Below are positions 52,291 to 62,831 of a DNA stretch of 64,000 bases, piece after piece. The position numbers were made by a program, and so were the translations under genes. How positions within the stretch are numbered: the first letter of the stretch is position 1; each line of letters starts with the position of its first letter. The notes beneath the pieces were generated by a model, which was not told where the DNA came from, did no database searches, and saw only the letters and a program-made list of their open reading frames with translations. The DNA comes from Burkholderia cenocepacia (lineage in GTDB: Bacteria > Pseudomonadota > Gammaproteobacteria > Burkholderiales > Burkholderiaceae): contig NZ_CP060040.1 of the NCBI RefSeq assembly GCF_014211915.1, positions 2,666,001 through 2,730,000 of the forward strand, in the 5' to 3' direction.

Positions 52291-52778
52291 TCCTTTGCTC
52301 CTGTATGAAAGACGATCGAGACGGGGCGCGCGCGGCTTCGGAAGCGAGAATCCCCATGAATAAAATCAGTGATGCAAAATAAATGGATCGGATCGGCAGA
52401 CCGATGACGTGCCGTTACGCGGAACGTGTCGCACGCATTGCGATGTGCGATGCGGGACGACCGCATCGACGTCGTGTTCAAGCATGCACGGGAAGGGCCA
52501 CGGCGCGCACCGTCCGCCTGTCGGCGGGACGGTGGCTCGGGAAGGAGACGCAGGCGTCCGGCCTGTCAGGCGGAGAAGCAACCCGGAGGACGAGGACTTC
52601 GGATGCGCATGGCGCGTGCTCGGTAGTGGATGGCGAATCCATTCTAGCGAACGGATGCGCGGGCGCAAGTAAAAAGGTCGTAAAGGTGGGTGAATCGCCG
52701 GTTACGCACGCGCCGGAGACGGGGTGCGTCGGGCCGGTATGGCCGGTGAGCGTTCGAGACGGACGAGTACGCCGCGAA
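52291..52778. other. Region without a supported gene
   Basis: About 490 bp. Open frames here on both strands are Arg-, Gly- and Pro-rich shadows with no family resemblance. Several GC-rich imperfect repeats are visible around 52500-52600 but no defined RNA or regulatory element was recognised. Confidence 0.4.
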
Positions 52779-53069
52779 TCAACGTCCGGCCAGCATCCGC
52801 CCACCCACTGCCATCAGCAACAGTCCGGCGGCCGTATCGAGCGCGGCCTTGCGCCGGACCAGCAACCGGCGCACCGACGGACGCGACGCGAGCAGCGCCA
52901 TCGTGCAATACCACGCAGCCGGGGTCGCGACCGACAGCACGACGACCGACAGATCGACCCACGCCGGCGCATGGGCCGGCGCCCTCAGCGCGAAGATACT
53001 GCCGTAGAATGCGACGGACTTCGGGTTCGTCATGCTGGCGACGTAGCCTTTTCTCGCCGCGCGCCAGTC
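52779..53069 (-). pseudogene. LysE-family exporter, C-terminal remnant
   Basis: About 95 codons clearly match the second half of LysE/RhtB-type amino-acid exporters: KGYVASMTNPKSVAFYGSIF, then hydrophobic segments VDLSVVVLSVATPAAWYC and KAALDTAAGLLLMAVGGRML. The first half (three helices) is missing in every frame upstream, where the sequence changes abruptly near 53070. It is a truncated, non-functional gene left beside groEL. Confidence 0.75.
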
Positions 53070-53132
53070 GGACGTCGCGGCCGGTGCGGCAATCGGTCCG
53101 CCGGCAATCGTATTGCGTCGCGCCAAAGTACA

Positions 53133-53164
53133 CAACGCGTGACGACTTTCGTCGCCACGCGTTG
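53133..53164 (-). terminator. Stable hairpin downstream of groEL
   Basis: On the minus strand: CAACGCGTGGCGAC, GAAA loop, GTCGTCACGCGTTG, a 14-bp stem with one G-U pair and a GNRA tetraloop, followed by TGTACTTT. It lies 57 bp after the groEL stop and may end or stabilise the groESL transcript. Confidence 0.5.
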
Positions 53165-53221
53165 CAGGGTCCTGCGCGGCCGCACGCACGCCGGCGAACC
53201 GGCGCGCACGCTGCTGCGTCG

Positions 53222-54874
<1,653 letters not shown>

Positions 54875-55165
54875 TTATTGATTGACGACCGCGACGATGT
54901 CTTCTTCGCGCAGCACGAGAAACTCGTTGCCGTCCACCTTGACGGCTTGCCCCGCGTACTTGCCGAACAGCACGCGTTCACCGACCTGCAGATCGGGTAC
55001 GATGCGCTGGCCGTCCGTGTCCTTGCGGCCGGGGCCGACGGCGATAACTTCGCCCTGGTCGGGCTTTTCGGCGGCGCTGTCGGGGATCACGATGCCCGAC
55101 GCGGTGGTGGTTTCCTGATCGAGTCGCTTCACGATCACGCGATCGTGCAAGGGGCGTAGGCTCAT
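54875..55165 (-). CDS. groES: Co-chaperonin GroES
   Basis: A 96-residue GroES, the lid of the GroEL ring. It begins [20 protein letters not shown], has the mobile-loop segment [19 protein letters not shown] and the conserved [15 protein letters not shown] 55165 gives the standard length and has AGGACG upstream; an in-frame ATG at 55204 would start inside the CIRCE element. It is the first gene of the groESL operon. Confidence 0.98.
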   Translation of the reverse strand: MSLRPLHDRVIVKRLDQETTTASGIVIPDSAAEKPDQGEVIAVGPGRKDTDGQRIVPDLQVGERVLFGKYAGQAVKVDGNEFLVLREEDIVAVVNQ

Positions 55166-55197
55166 TTTTTCGTCCTGTCCTGTTCTGTCGAAATTGG

Positions 55198-55224
55198 CTG
55201 GCACTCTTTAACAGAGAGTGCTGA
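55198..55224 (-). promoter_or_regulatory. CIRCE element (HrcA operator)
   Basis: CTGGCACTC, 9 nt, GAGTGCTGA. This matches the CIRCE consensus TTAGCACTC-N9-GAGTGCTAA in 14 of 18 arm positions. It lies between the promoter and groES, so heat-shock control by the HrcA repressor is expected. Confidence 0.92.
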
Positions 55225-55226
55225 CG

Positions 55227-55256
55227 AGTATAAAAATGCGCGGCGGCGCGATCCAA
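55227..55256 (-). promoter_or_regulatory. Sigma-70 promoter of groESL
   Basis: On the minus strand: TTGGAT, 18 nt, TATACT, directly upstream of the CIRCE element. Confidence 0.75.
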
Positions 55257-55362
55257 TAACGGATTCCGAAAAGCATTTGCGCGGATACGCTTTGGACGGG
55301 AGGGCGGGGAAGGGAGGATGCGAGGGATGGCGAATGAAGGCGACTTGCGCCGCCTTCGTTCG

Positions 55363-56381
55363 TTACTGCGCGACGCGAATCACCACCTTGCCGAAGTGCT
55401 GCCCCGATTGCAGGTGCGCATACGCTTGCGGCGCTTCGTCGAAGCCGAACACACGATCGACCACCGGCTTGATCCGTTTCGCGTCGACGAGGCGCGCGAC
55501 GTCGTCGAGCATCGCGCGGCTGCCGACCATGAAGCCGTGCAGTTGCTTGACGCCGCCGATCAGCGGCAGCAGATCGAGTACCGGCCCGCCGAAGCTGCTG
55601 AGGCCCCGATGATCGACACGATGCCGCCGAGCTTCGTCGCGGCGATCGAGCGCGGCAGCGTATCGCGGCCGCCGACTTCGACGACGAGATCCGCGCCCGC
55701 GCCGCCGGTGAGCCGCAATACTTCATGTTGCCATTCGGGCGTCGTCCGATAGTTGACCGTTGCGTCCGCACCGAGTGCGCGGGCGCGTTCGAGCTTCACA
55801 TCGCTCGACGACGTGACGATCGTGCGCAACCCCGTGGCCTGCGCGAGCTGCAGCGCGATGATCGATACGCCGCCCGTGCCGAGCAGCACGACGGTCGCGC
55901 CCGGCTTCAATCCGCCGCCGACGAACAGCGCGTTCCACGCGGTGATGCCCGCGCACGACAGCGTCGCCGCTTCGTCGTAGTCGAGATGCGGGGGAATCGC
56001 GACCAGCGCGGTTTCGTCGGCGACGAAGCGTTCGGCCAGCACGCCATCGAATTGCGCGCCGGGCGAACCCGACACTTTGTGCGGCGTCGGCGGCCCGTCG
56101 ATCCAGCGCGGGAAGTAGGTGTTGATCACGCGGTCGCCCGGCTTGAAGCGCGTGACGTCGCGGCCGGTCTCGACCACTTCGCCGGCGCCGTCGGCGACCG
56201 GGATCAGCGCTTCCTTGCCGATACCCAGATAGTCGCCGCGCGCGAACATCAGGTCGCGATAGTTCAGCGCGGCCGAGTGGATCTTCACGACGACGTCGGT
56301 CGGCCCGACCGCGCGCGGCGTCGCGTCGATGCGCCGGAGCCCGGCAAGGCCGTCGCCCGGTTTGAGATGCCATGCATGCAT
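55363..56381 (-). pseudogene. Zinc-type alcohol dehydrogenase-family (MDR) oxidoreductase, frameshifted
   Basis: The first 259 residues (MHAWHLKPGDGLAGLRRIDA ... KIHSAALNYRDLMFARGDYL ... VVLLGTGGVSIIALQLAQAT ... GGIVSIIG) are a medium-chain NAD(P)-dependent dehydrogenase/quinone reductase. After about 55604-55607 the natural continuation (FGGPVLDLLPLIGG, then HGFMVGSRAMLDDVARLV ... HFGKVVIRVAQ) is in another frame. One base added to the four-C run restores a protein of about 339 residues. No zinc-ligand cysteines are evident, so it resembles the zinc-free quinone-reductase branch. A divergent LysR gene lies upstream. Confidence 0.88.
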
Positions 56382-56507
56382 GTCGACTCCTTTTCGAGAT
56401 AGTCCGGACTATCATAGTGTTGCGCAGGCGGACGCATTGGCGAGAATTCGGCCAACGATTGTCGCCAGCATGGACACAACCCTGTCATCGCACCGGAGCG
56501 GAGCGGC

Positions 56508-57437
56508 ATGGATGAACGGCTGAGAGGCGTCGCCGAATTCGTCGACGTGGTGGAATCGGGCAGCTTCGCGGCGGCGGCGCTGCGCCTCGGCATGACGCGC
56601 TCGGCCGTCGCGAAGATCGTCGCGCGGCTCGAATTGCGTCTCGGCGCGCGGCTCCTGCAGCGCACGACGCGCCAGCTCGGCCTGACCGACGAAGGGCTCG
56701 TCTATTACGAGCAGTGCCGGCGGCTGCTGGCCGAACTCGGCGAGACGGAAGCCGCGCTCGACGCGGGCCGCCGCGAGCCGGCCGGGCGCGTGCGCGTCAG
56801 CGTGCCCGTGCTGTTCGGGCGGCAGTGCGTGGCGCCCGTCGTGCGGCGTCTCGTCGAGCGTCATCCGCGGCTCGAAATCGACATGTCGTTCAGCGATCGC
56901 GTGGCCGACCTCGTCAACGACGGTTTCGATCTGGCCGTGCGCATCGGCGAGCTGGCCGATACGAGCGCGCTGGTCGGCCGCAAGCTCGGCGTGCAGCGCA
57001 TGGGCATCTGCGCATCGCCCGCGTATCTCGTGCGTCACGGCCGGCCGGCGGGGCTCGACGAACTGGCGTCACACGTCGGCATCGCGTATTCGCGCGGCGG
57101 ACAGCCGACACCATGGCGAGTCATCGGCGCGGACGGCGCGGTGCACGACCATCGCGCGACCGGCCGCCTGCGGTTCGACGACCTGCAGGCGATCGCCGAT
57201 GCGGCCGCCGCCGGCGCGGGCCTCGCGTGGCTGCCGTGCTGGCTGATGGCGCCGTACTTGCGCGACGGCCGTCTCGCGCTCGTGATGGACAGCAACAGCG
57301 TGTCGGGCGCCGAGGTGTTCGCGGTGCGGCCGGCGGCGCGCCACGTGCCGTCGAAGGTGCGGGCCGTCGTCGATGCGCTGGTCGACGAGATTCCGCACAT
57401 GCTGGCGTCCGACGACGCAAACGGGGCGCGCGCATGA
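56508..57437 (+). CDS. LysR-family regulator
   Basis: A 309-residue LysR regulator of the single-domain CrgA/DhcR-like group. The helix-turn-helix is SGSFAAAALRLGMTRSAVAK, and the linker RRTTRQLGLTDEGLVYYEQC-like segment and the ligand domain (VRVSVPVLFGRQCVAPVVRR) follow. GGAGCGGC precedes the ATG. It is divergent from the frameshifted dehydrogenase with about 125 bp between; LysR plus quinone reductase/alcohol dehydrogenase is a frequent pair. Confidence 0.92.
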   Translation: MDERLRGVAEFVDVVESGSFAAAALRLGMTRSAVAKIVARLELRLGARLLQRTTRQLGLTDEGLVYYEQCRRLLAELGETEAALDAGRREPAGRVRVSVPVLFGRQCVAPVVRRLVERHPRLEIDMSFSDRVADLVNDGFDLAVRIGELADTSALVGRKLGVQRMGICASPAYLVRHGRPAGLDELASHVGIAYSRGGQPTPWRVIGADGAVHDHRATGRLRFDDLQAIADAAAAGAGLAWLPCWLMAPYLRDGRLALVMDSNSVSGAEVFAVRPAARHVPSKVRAVVDALVDEIPHMLASDDANGARA

Positions 57438-57590
57438 CGACGGCGCGACAACCCGGCTGGCCGCGCATCGCGCCCGCTCGCGTCTCATATATCGAGAACA
57501 CATCCCGGTAATTGACGCGAATTTCACGGGGCTCCTAGACTGGCTTGCATGACGCCGCGCCTCACGCGAGACGATCCAGGAGACATGCCG

Positions 57591-58898
57591 ATGACCGCCA
57601 CCGCCCCGCAGTTGCACGCCGCGACGATGCGACGCCTGAACCTGCGCCTGATTCCGTTCCTGATGCTGCTGTACCTCGTCGCGTATATCGACCGCTCGAA
57701 CATCTCGGTCGCGGCGTTGCAGATGAATGCCGACCTCGGTCTCAGCGCCGAAATGTACGGGCTCGGCGCGGGGTTGTTCTACGTGACCTACATCCTGTTC
57801 GAGGTGCCGAGCAACCTGTTCCTCGCGCGGGTCGGCGCACGCCGCTGGATCGCGCGGATCATGATCACGTGGGGCATCGTCGCGGCCGCGATGAGCGCGG
57901 TGCAGACACCGGGGCAGCTCTACGCGATGCGCCTGCTGCTCGGCGCGGCCGAAGCCGGCTTCACGCCGGGCATCATCTACTACCTGTCCGCGTGGTATCC
58001 GCAGAGCGACCGGGCACGTGCGATGTCGTTCTTCTATATCGGCGCGACGCTCGCGTCGGTGATCGGGCTGCCGCTGTCCGGCGCGCTGCTGAACCTGAAC
58101 GGCGCGCTCGGCGTCGACGGCTGGCGCTGGTTGTTCCTGCTCGAAGGCGTGCCCGCGCTGCTGCTCGGGTTCGTCGTGCTGCGCCGCCTGCCCGATACGC
58201 CGGCGCACGCGCGCTGGCTGCCGGCCGACGAGCGCGCGTGGCTCGAAGCGACGCTGCGCGACGGCGCGCCGCGCGAGCATCTGTCGCATGGCGTCGCATT
58301 GCGGCGTGCGTTCGGCGACGGCAAGGTGTGGGCGCTCGCCGCGTTCTGGTTGTTGCAGGCGTTCGGCACGATCGGCCTGACGTTGTTCCTGCCGCTGCTC
58401 GTGAAGAGTCTGTCGGGGCAGTCGAGTTTCGCGGTCGGCAGCCTGTCCGCGCTGCCGTTCCTGTTCGCGTGCGTCGCGATGTATCTAAATGGCCGGCATT
58501 CGGATCTCGGCGGCGAACGCGCGCTGCATCTCGGCGTGCCGATGCTGTTGGCCGGTGCGTTGCTGGTCGCGGCGATCTACACGCCGGTGCTGTCCGTCGC
58601 GTATGCGCTGCTGGTGCTCGCGGTCGGCTTCAACTGGGCGGCGACGCCGGTGTTCTGGGCCGTGACGACCGAGTACGTGTCGGGCCTCACGGCGGCCGCG
58701 TCGATCGCGCTGATCAACGCGGTCGCGAACATCGCGGGGCTCGCGTTGCCGCCGGTGATGGGACGGATCAAGGACGTCACGCATTCGTACGATCTCGCGC
58801 TGCTGCTCGTCGCGGTCGCGTTGCTGGCGGGCGGTGTGCTCGCGTTGCGGATCGCGTCGCGGCGCGCGATGCCGGTGGTGGCGGGGCGGGTGGGGTGA
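57591..58898 (+). CDS. MFS transporter, anion:cation symporter (ACS) family
   Basis: A 435-residue major facilitator with 12 predicted helices. The ACS-family N-terminus RRLNLRLIPFLMLLYLVAYI and DRSNISVAALQMNADLGLS is clear, with FYVTYILFEVPSNLFLARVG and the loop motif EAGFTPGIIYYLSAWYP. This family imports organic acids such as hydroxyphenylacetate, tartrate, phthalate or glucarate. ATG 57591 is 8 nt after AGGAG; ATGs at 57549 and 57585 are less likely. No catabolic enzyme adjoins it to reveal the substrate. Confidence 0.9.
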   Translation: MTATAPQLHAATMRRLNLRLIPFLMLLYLVAYIDRSNISVAALQMNADLGLSAEMYGLGAGLFYVTYILFEVPSNLFLARVGARRWIARIMITWGIVAAAMSAVQTPGQLYAMRLLLGAAEAGFTPGIIYYLSAWYPQSDRARAMSFFYIGATLASVIGLPLSGALLNLNGALGVDGWRWLFLLEGVPALLLGFVVLRRLPDTPAHARWLPADERAWLEATLRDGAPREHLSHGVALRRAFGDGKVWALAAFWLLQAFGTIGLTLFLPLLVKSLSGQSSFAVGSLSALPFLFACVAMYLNGRHSDLGGERALHLGVPMLLAGALLVAAIYTPVLSVAYALLVLAVGFNWAATPVFWAVTTEYVSGLTAAASIALINAVANIAGLALPPVMGRIKDVTHSYDLALLLVAVALLAGGVLALRIASRRAMPVVAGRVG

Positions 58899-58967
58899 GC
58901 GACGACGGGTCAATCGACGGTGGGTGAACCACTCGGGCGGATCTGCGCGTGTTCGGTATGGATGAGG

Positions 58968-58995
58968 AAAAGCCCGCAAGCAGCGGGGCTTTTTT
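58968..58995 (+). terminator. Rho-independent terminator
   Basis: AAAGCCCGC, 6 nt, GCGGGGCTTTTTT: a GC stem with one bulge and a six-T tail, following the MFS gene. Confidence 0.75.
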
Positions 58996-59005
58996 GCGCG
59001 AGCGA

Positions 59006-59209
59006 CTAGCGCTTGTGTCGTCGCGGATCGATGCCGTTCTGTTCAAGTAGCTTGCGCAGCCGCGTGTTATCGATCCAAAGCGTAGCGAACGCGGTCACCA
59101 TGATCAGGATCGGGAACCATTCTCCTGTCGCGCTGATGATCGCCCAGCCTACGGCCGCGACAATCAGTGCCGTGACGATGAGAAGCAATCGGTCTGCGAT
59201 CCACTTCAT
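59006..59209 (-). CDS. Small two-helix membrane protein
   Basis: A 67-residue protein with two hydrophobic helices (about residues 8-28 LLLIVTALIVAAVGWAIIS and 31-46 WFPILIMVTAFATLW) and a charged tail (TRLRKLLEQNGIDPRRHKR). Its ATG overlaps the TGA of the upstream gene by four bases, so the two are co-translated. No family is recognised. The size and coupling resemble immunity proteins or holin-like accessory proteins, but that is inference. Confidence 0.65.
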   Translation of the reverse strand: MKWIADRLLLIVTALIVAAVGWAIISATGEWFPILIMVTAFATLWIDNTRLRKLLEQNGIDPRRHKR

Positions 59210-59670
59210 CGCGCACCCCTGATCGCAGTGTTCGCTTTCGGTCCGAGATAGCTATGCGAGCCCGGTGCAAGCACTTCAGGGTGGCGCAGGATTTGAGCCA
59301 TGACCAAAGGATGAATCGCGAGTCCGTAACGTGTGCCCCATCGAGCGACCGCCAAAGACATATTGGTTCCTCGCTTGCCGACTGCGCACGCCAATGACGC
59401 ATCGGTTGCGACCATCAAGCTGCCGATGATCGCGCCCAGATAGATGCTGCCGAGAATCGAACTGCCGATGGTGACGACTTCCAGCTTCGTCGTCGCGCCA
59501 ATTAGTTCACCGACCGTTGCATCCGCACCTAAGGTTTTCAGGACGCTCATCATCGCGGCAACGCTGGCGATGGAGGTTTGCAGTATTGCGAAAACAGTTG
59601 TTGGAACGGGCATATGCAACGCGGTCATGTTTGCATGGAAGGCTGTGGAAAAACTCGGACATTTCGACAT
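59206..59670 (-). CDS. Protein with Gly/Ala-rich membrane-active segment, function unknown
   Basis: A 154-residue protein without a standard signal peptide. A long hydrophobic, small-residue-rich centre (about residues 24-95, e.g. ATVGELIGATTKLEVVTIGS and ILGSIYLGAIIGSLMVA) could insert in membranes as helical hairpins with glycine-zipper spacing. The C-terminal third is soluble (RWGTRYGLAIHPLVMAQILR). GGAGAAAG lies before the ATG at 59670. GC content is visibly below that of the neighbours, suggesting transfer. With the overlapping small membrane protein gene it may form an effector/immunity or stress pair; no family is recognised. Confidence 0.65.
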   Translation of the reverse strand: MSKCPSFSTAFHANMTALHMPVPTTVFAILQTSIASVAAMMSVLKTLGADATVGELIGATTKLEVVTIGSSILGSIYLGAIIGSLMVATDASLACAVGKRGTNMSLAVARWGTRYGLAIHPLVMAQILRHPEVLAPGSHSYLGPKANTAIRGAR

Positions 59671-59989
59671 CGGAACTTTCTCCGGATAGGTATGAAATTC
59701 TTACATATCCCTTTCCAAAGATTGACCGGCAACGCTAGCAGGTTGTCAAACTGACCGATCGAGATAGTTTTTGCGGACCTTCTTGACCGTCTTGAGACCT
59801 TTCCTAACGTTTTCAGGACAAGGATGGCGAGTGGTATGGAGAATGTCGCAGCGACCGATTGACGGATAGCCAGCGACGACCGTACGCGTTTCTCATCGCT
59901 GCGGCACAATCGGGCACAGCACGCGCGCGCCGGGTGACCACGAGGCGCGTTGCGCCATTTCCTCCGGATTCCTTCCCAAGGGCACGCCC
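59671..59989. other. AT-richer intergenic region
   Basis: About 320 bp without a gene between divergent units. The 59690-59830 part is AT-rich and likely carries the promoter of the minus-strand membrane cassette. No dyad was convincing. Confidence 0.5.
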
Positions 59990-60709
59990 ATGTCATCCCG
60001 CACTTATCTCGTCACCGGCGCATCACGCGGCATCGGCCTCGCGATCAGCACCACGCTCGCCCGACGCGGCCATCGCGTCGTCGGTCTCGCGCGGCACGCG
60101 CAGGGCATCGACTTCCCCGGCGAATTGCTCGCGTGCGATCTCGCCGATATCGAGCAGACCGCCGCGACGCTCGCACGGATCGGCGAACACCACCATGTCG
60201 ACGGCATCGTCAACAACGCGGGCATCGTGTTGCCCCAACCGCTCGGGAAGATCGATTTCAAGTCGCTGCAGACCGTGTTCGATCTCAACGTGCGGGCCGC
60301 GATCCAGGTCACGCAGCATTTTGCCGATGCGATGAAGGCGCGCGGCCACGGGCGCATCGTCAACATCTGCAGCCGCGCGATTTTCGGCAGCCTCGACCGC
60401 ACCGCGTATTCCGCCGCGAAGAACGCGCTGGTCGGCTGCACGCGCACGTGGGCGCTCGAACTCGCCGAGCACGGTGTGACCGTCAACGCGGTGGCGCCGG
60501 GCCCGATCGAGACGGAACTGTTCCGCCAGACGCGGCCGGTCGGCAGCGAAGCCGAGCGCAAGGTGCTCGCGACGATTCCCGCGCGCCGGCTCGGCACGGC
60601 CGACGACGTCGCGGCCGCGACCGTGTTTTTCTTGTCGGACGAAGCCGGCTTCGTCACCGGGCAGGTGCTGTCGGTGGACGGCGGCGGCAGCCTCGGCGGG
60701 CGCAGCTGA
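59990..60709 (+). CDS. Short-chain dehydrogenase/reductase (FabG-like)
   Basis: A 239-residue classical SDR: cofactor motif VTGASRGIGLAISTTLARRG, NNAG in GIVNNAGIVLPQP, Ser in VNICSRAIFG, and the catalytic YSAAKNALVGCTR. The C-terminus GFVTGQVLSVDGGGSLGGRS is standard. Arg after the glycine motif suggests NADPH. Substrate unknown. No strong ribosome binding site precedes the ATG. Confidence 0.92.
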   Translation: MSSRTYLVTGASRGIGLAISTTLARRGHRVVGLARHAQGIDFPGELLACDLADIEQTAATLARIGEHHHVDGIVNNAGIVLPQPLGKIDFKSLQTVFDLNVRAAIQVTQHFADAMKARGHGRIVNICSRAIFGSLDRTAYSAAKNALVGCTRTWALELAEHGVTVNAVAPGPIETELFRQTRPVGSEAERKVLATIPARRLGTADDVAAATVFFLSDEAGFVTGQVLSVDGGGSLGGRS

Positions 60710-60845
60710 CGCACGGCGGCGCGGTGCGTGGCGCACGACCTCCGTCGCATATTCCCTCACCCCGTTAGCATGTGACGAATCCGACTTTGGGCGCTGCGCG
60801 AGCGACGCTAAGATCGCCGATCCCGTAGATCGAGCGTCAACAATA

Positions 60846-62816
60846 ATGAAAAAGTCCGCGTCGCCGTTGCATGCTTTTCGTTTCCGTGTCGTCTGCGCCG
60901 CGATTGCCGGCGCGGTGTCGCTCGCGTCGTGCGGCGGCGTCGACAGCGACGCGCCGCCGTCGCAGGCCGGCGTCACGCCGACGCCCACCCCGACCCAGGC
61001 CGCGAAACGCCCGAACATCCTGTACATCATGGCCGACGATCTCGGCTATTCCGACATCCATGCGTTCGGCGGCGAGATCAACACGCCGAACCTCGATGCG
61101 CTCGTCGCATCGGGCCGCATCCTGTCGAATCACCACACGGGCACCGTCTGCGCGATCACGCGCGCGATGCTGGTGTCCGGCACCGATCATCATCTCGTCG
61201 GCGAAGGCACGATGGGCGTGCCGACCGACGAGCGGCGCGGTCTGCCCGGCTACGAGGGCTACCTGAACGATCGCGCGCTGTCGTTCGCGCAACTGCTGAA
61301 GGACGCCGGCTATCACACGTATATCGCGGGCAAGTGGCACATCGGCTCGGGCATCGTCGGCAGTGCGACGGGCAGCGGGCAGACGCCCGACCAGTGGGGC
61401 TTCGAGCGCAGCTACGTGCTGCTCGGCGGCGCGGCGACGAACCACTTCGCGCACGAGCCGGCCGGCTCGTCGAACTACACGGAAGACGGCCGCTACGTGC
61501 AGCCGGGCCAGCCCGGGCAGCCGGGCGGCACGGGCGGCAGCCCGGCCGTGTTCTATTCGACCGATTTCTATACGCAGAAGCTGATCTCGTACATCGATGC
61601 GAACAAGCAGGACGGCAAGCCGTTCTTCGCGTACGCGGCCTACACGTCGCCGCACTGGCCGCTGCAGGTGCCCGATCCGTGGCTGCACAAGTACGCGGGC
61701 GTGTACGACGCCGGCTACGATGCGATCCGCAACGCGCGGATCGCGCGGCAGAAGGCGCTCGGCCTGATTCCGGCCGATTTCAAGCCGTTCGACGGGCTGC
61801 CCGAGATGACGGTCGCCTCGCCCGCGACCGCGAACAACGGCACGGCCAGCGCGAAGTACATCAACGCGGTGCATTCGGCCGCCGACGGCTACAGCGACTA
61901 CGGCCCCGGCAAGGTCGACAAGCTGTGGTCGAGCTTGTCGCCGGCCGAACGCAAGGCGCAGGCGCGCTACATGGAGATCTACGCGGGGATGGTCGAGAAC
62001 CTCGACTACAACATCGGCCTGCTGATCCAGCACCTGAAGGACATCGGCGAATACGACAACACGTTCATCATGTTCCAGTCGGACAACGGCGCGGAAGGCT
62101 GGCCGATCGATTCCGGCGCCGACCCGACCGCCACCGACACCGCGAACGCGCAGGAGCCGACCTATTCGGCGCTCGGCACCGACAACGGCAAGCAGAATGC
62201 GCAGCGCCTGCAGTACGGGCTGCGCTGGGCCGAAGTGAGCGCGGCGCCGTTCCGGCTCACGAAGGGCTATTCGGGCGAAGGCGGCGTGTCGACGCCGACG
62301 ATCGTGCACCTGCCGGGCCAGTCGCAGGCGTTGCCGACGCTGCGCGCGTTCACGCACGTGACCGACAACACGGCGACGTTCCTCGCGGTCGCGGGCGTCA
62401 CGCCGCCGTCGCAGCCGGCGCCGCCGCTGGTGAACACGCTGACGGGCGTCGACCAGAACAAGGGCAAGGTGGTCTACAACAACCGCTACGTGTATCCGGT
62501 CACGGGCCAGTCGCTGCTGCCGGTGCTCACCGGTTCGGCGACGGGCGAAGTGCACACGACGCCGTTCGGCGACGAAGCGTACGGCCGCGCGTATCTGCGC
62601 AGCGCCGACGGCCGCTGGAAGGCTTTGTGGACCGAGCCGCCGCTCGGCCCGCTCGACGGTCACTGGCAGCTGTACGACCTCGCGTCGGATCGCGGCGAGA
62701 CAACCGACGTGTCCGCGCAGAACCCGTCGGTGATCGGCACGCTGGTCGACCAGTGGAAGACCTACATGGGCAACGTCGGCGGCGTCGAACCGCTGCGTCC
62801 GCGCGGCTACTACTGA
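60846..62816 (+). CDS. Lipoprotein arylsulfatase
   Basis: A 656-residue sulfatase with a lipoprotein signal (AGAVSLASC, lipid Cys29) and a Pro/Thr linker before the catalytic domain. The metal-site DD is in YIMADDLGYSDIHAFGG. The formylglycine motif is Cys102-Ala-Ile-Thr-Arg106, followed by AMLVSGTDHH; the usual motif is C-x-P/A-x-R, so Ile at the third position is unusual. It also has HWPLQVPDPWLHKY and FMFQSDNGAEGW-like segments. It hydrolyses sulfate esters outside the inner membrane once Cys102 becomes formylglycine. The maturase-like gene follows 15 bp later. Confidence 0.9.
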   Translation: MKKSASPLHAFRFRVVCAAIAGAVSLASCGGVDSDAPPSQAGVTPTPTPTQAAKRPNILYIMADDLGYSDIHAFGGEINTPNLDALVASGRILSNHHTGTVCAITRAMLVSGTDHHLVGEGTMGVPTDERRGLPGYEGYLNDRALSFAQLLKDAGYHTYIAGKWHIGSGIVGSATGSGQTPDQWGFERSYVLLGGAATNHFAHEPAGSSNYTEDGRYVQPGQPGQPGGTGGSPAVFYSTDFYTQKLISYIDANKQDGKPFFAYAAYTSPHWPLQVPDPWLHKYAGVYDAGYDAIRNARIARQKALGLIPADFKPFDGLPEMTVASPATANNGTASAKYINAVHSAADGYSDYGPGKVDKLWSSLSPAERKAQARYMEIYAGMVENLDYNIGLLIQHLKDIGEYDNTFIMFQSDNGAEGWPIDSGADPTATDTANAQEPTYSALGTDNGKQNAQRLQYGLRWAEVSAAPFRLTKGYSGEGGVSTPTIVHLPGQSQALPTLRAFTHVTDNTATFLAVAGVTPPSQPAPPLVNTLTGVDQNKGKVVYNNRYVYPVTGQSLLPVLTGSATGEVHTTPFGDEAYGRAYLRSADGRWKALWTEPPLGPLDGHWQLYDLASDRGETTDVSAQNPSVIGTLVDQWKTYMGNVGGVEPLRPRGYY

Positions 62817-62831
62817 TCGCGGGGCGACACG

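Noticed and set aside
52409..52672. 87-codon plus-strand frame between the PTS and LysE regions
   Set aside because: No family, biased composition, and no convincing ribosome binding site; also considered as a riboswitch because of its GC-rich repeats, but no known consensus fits.
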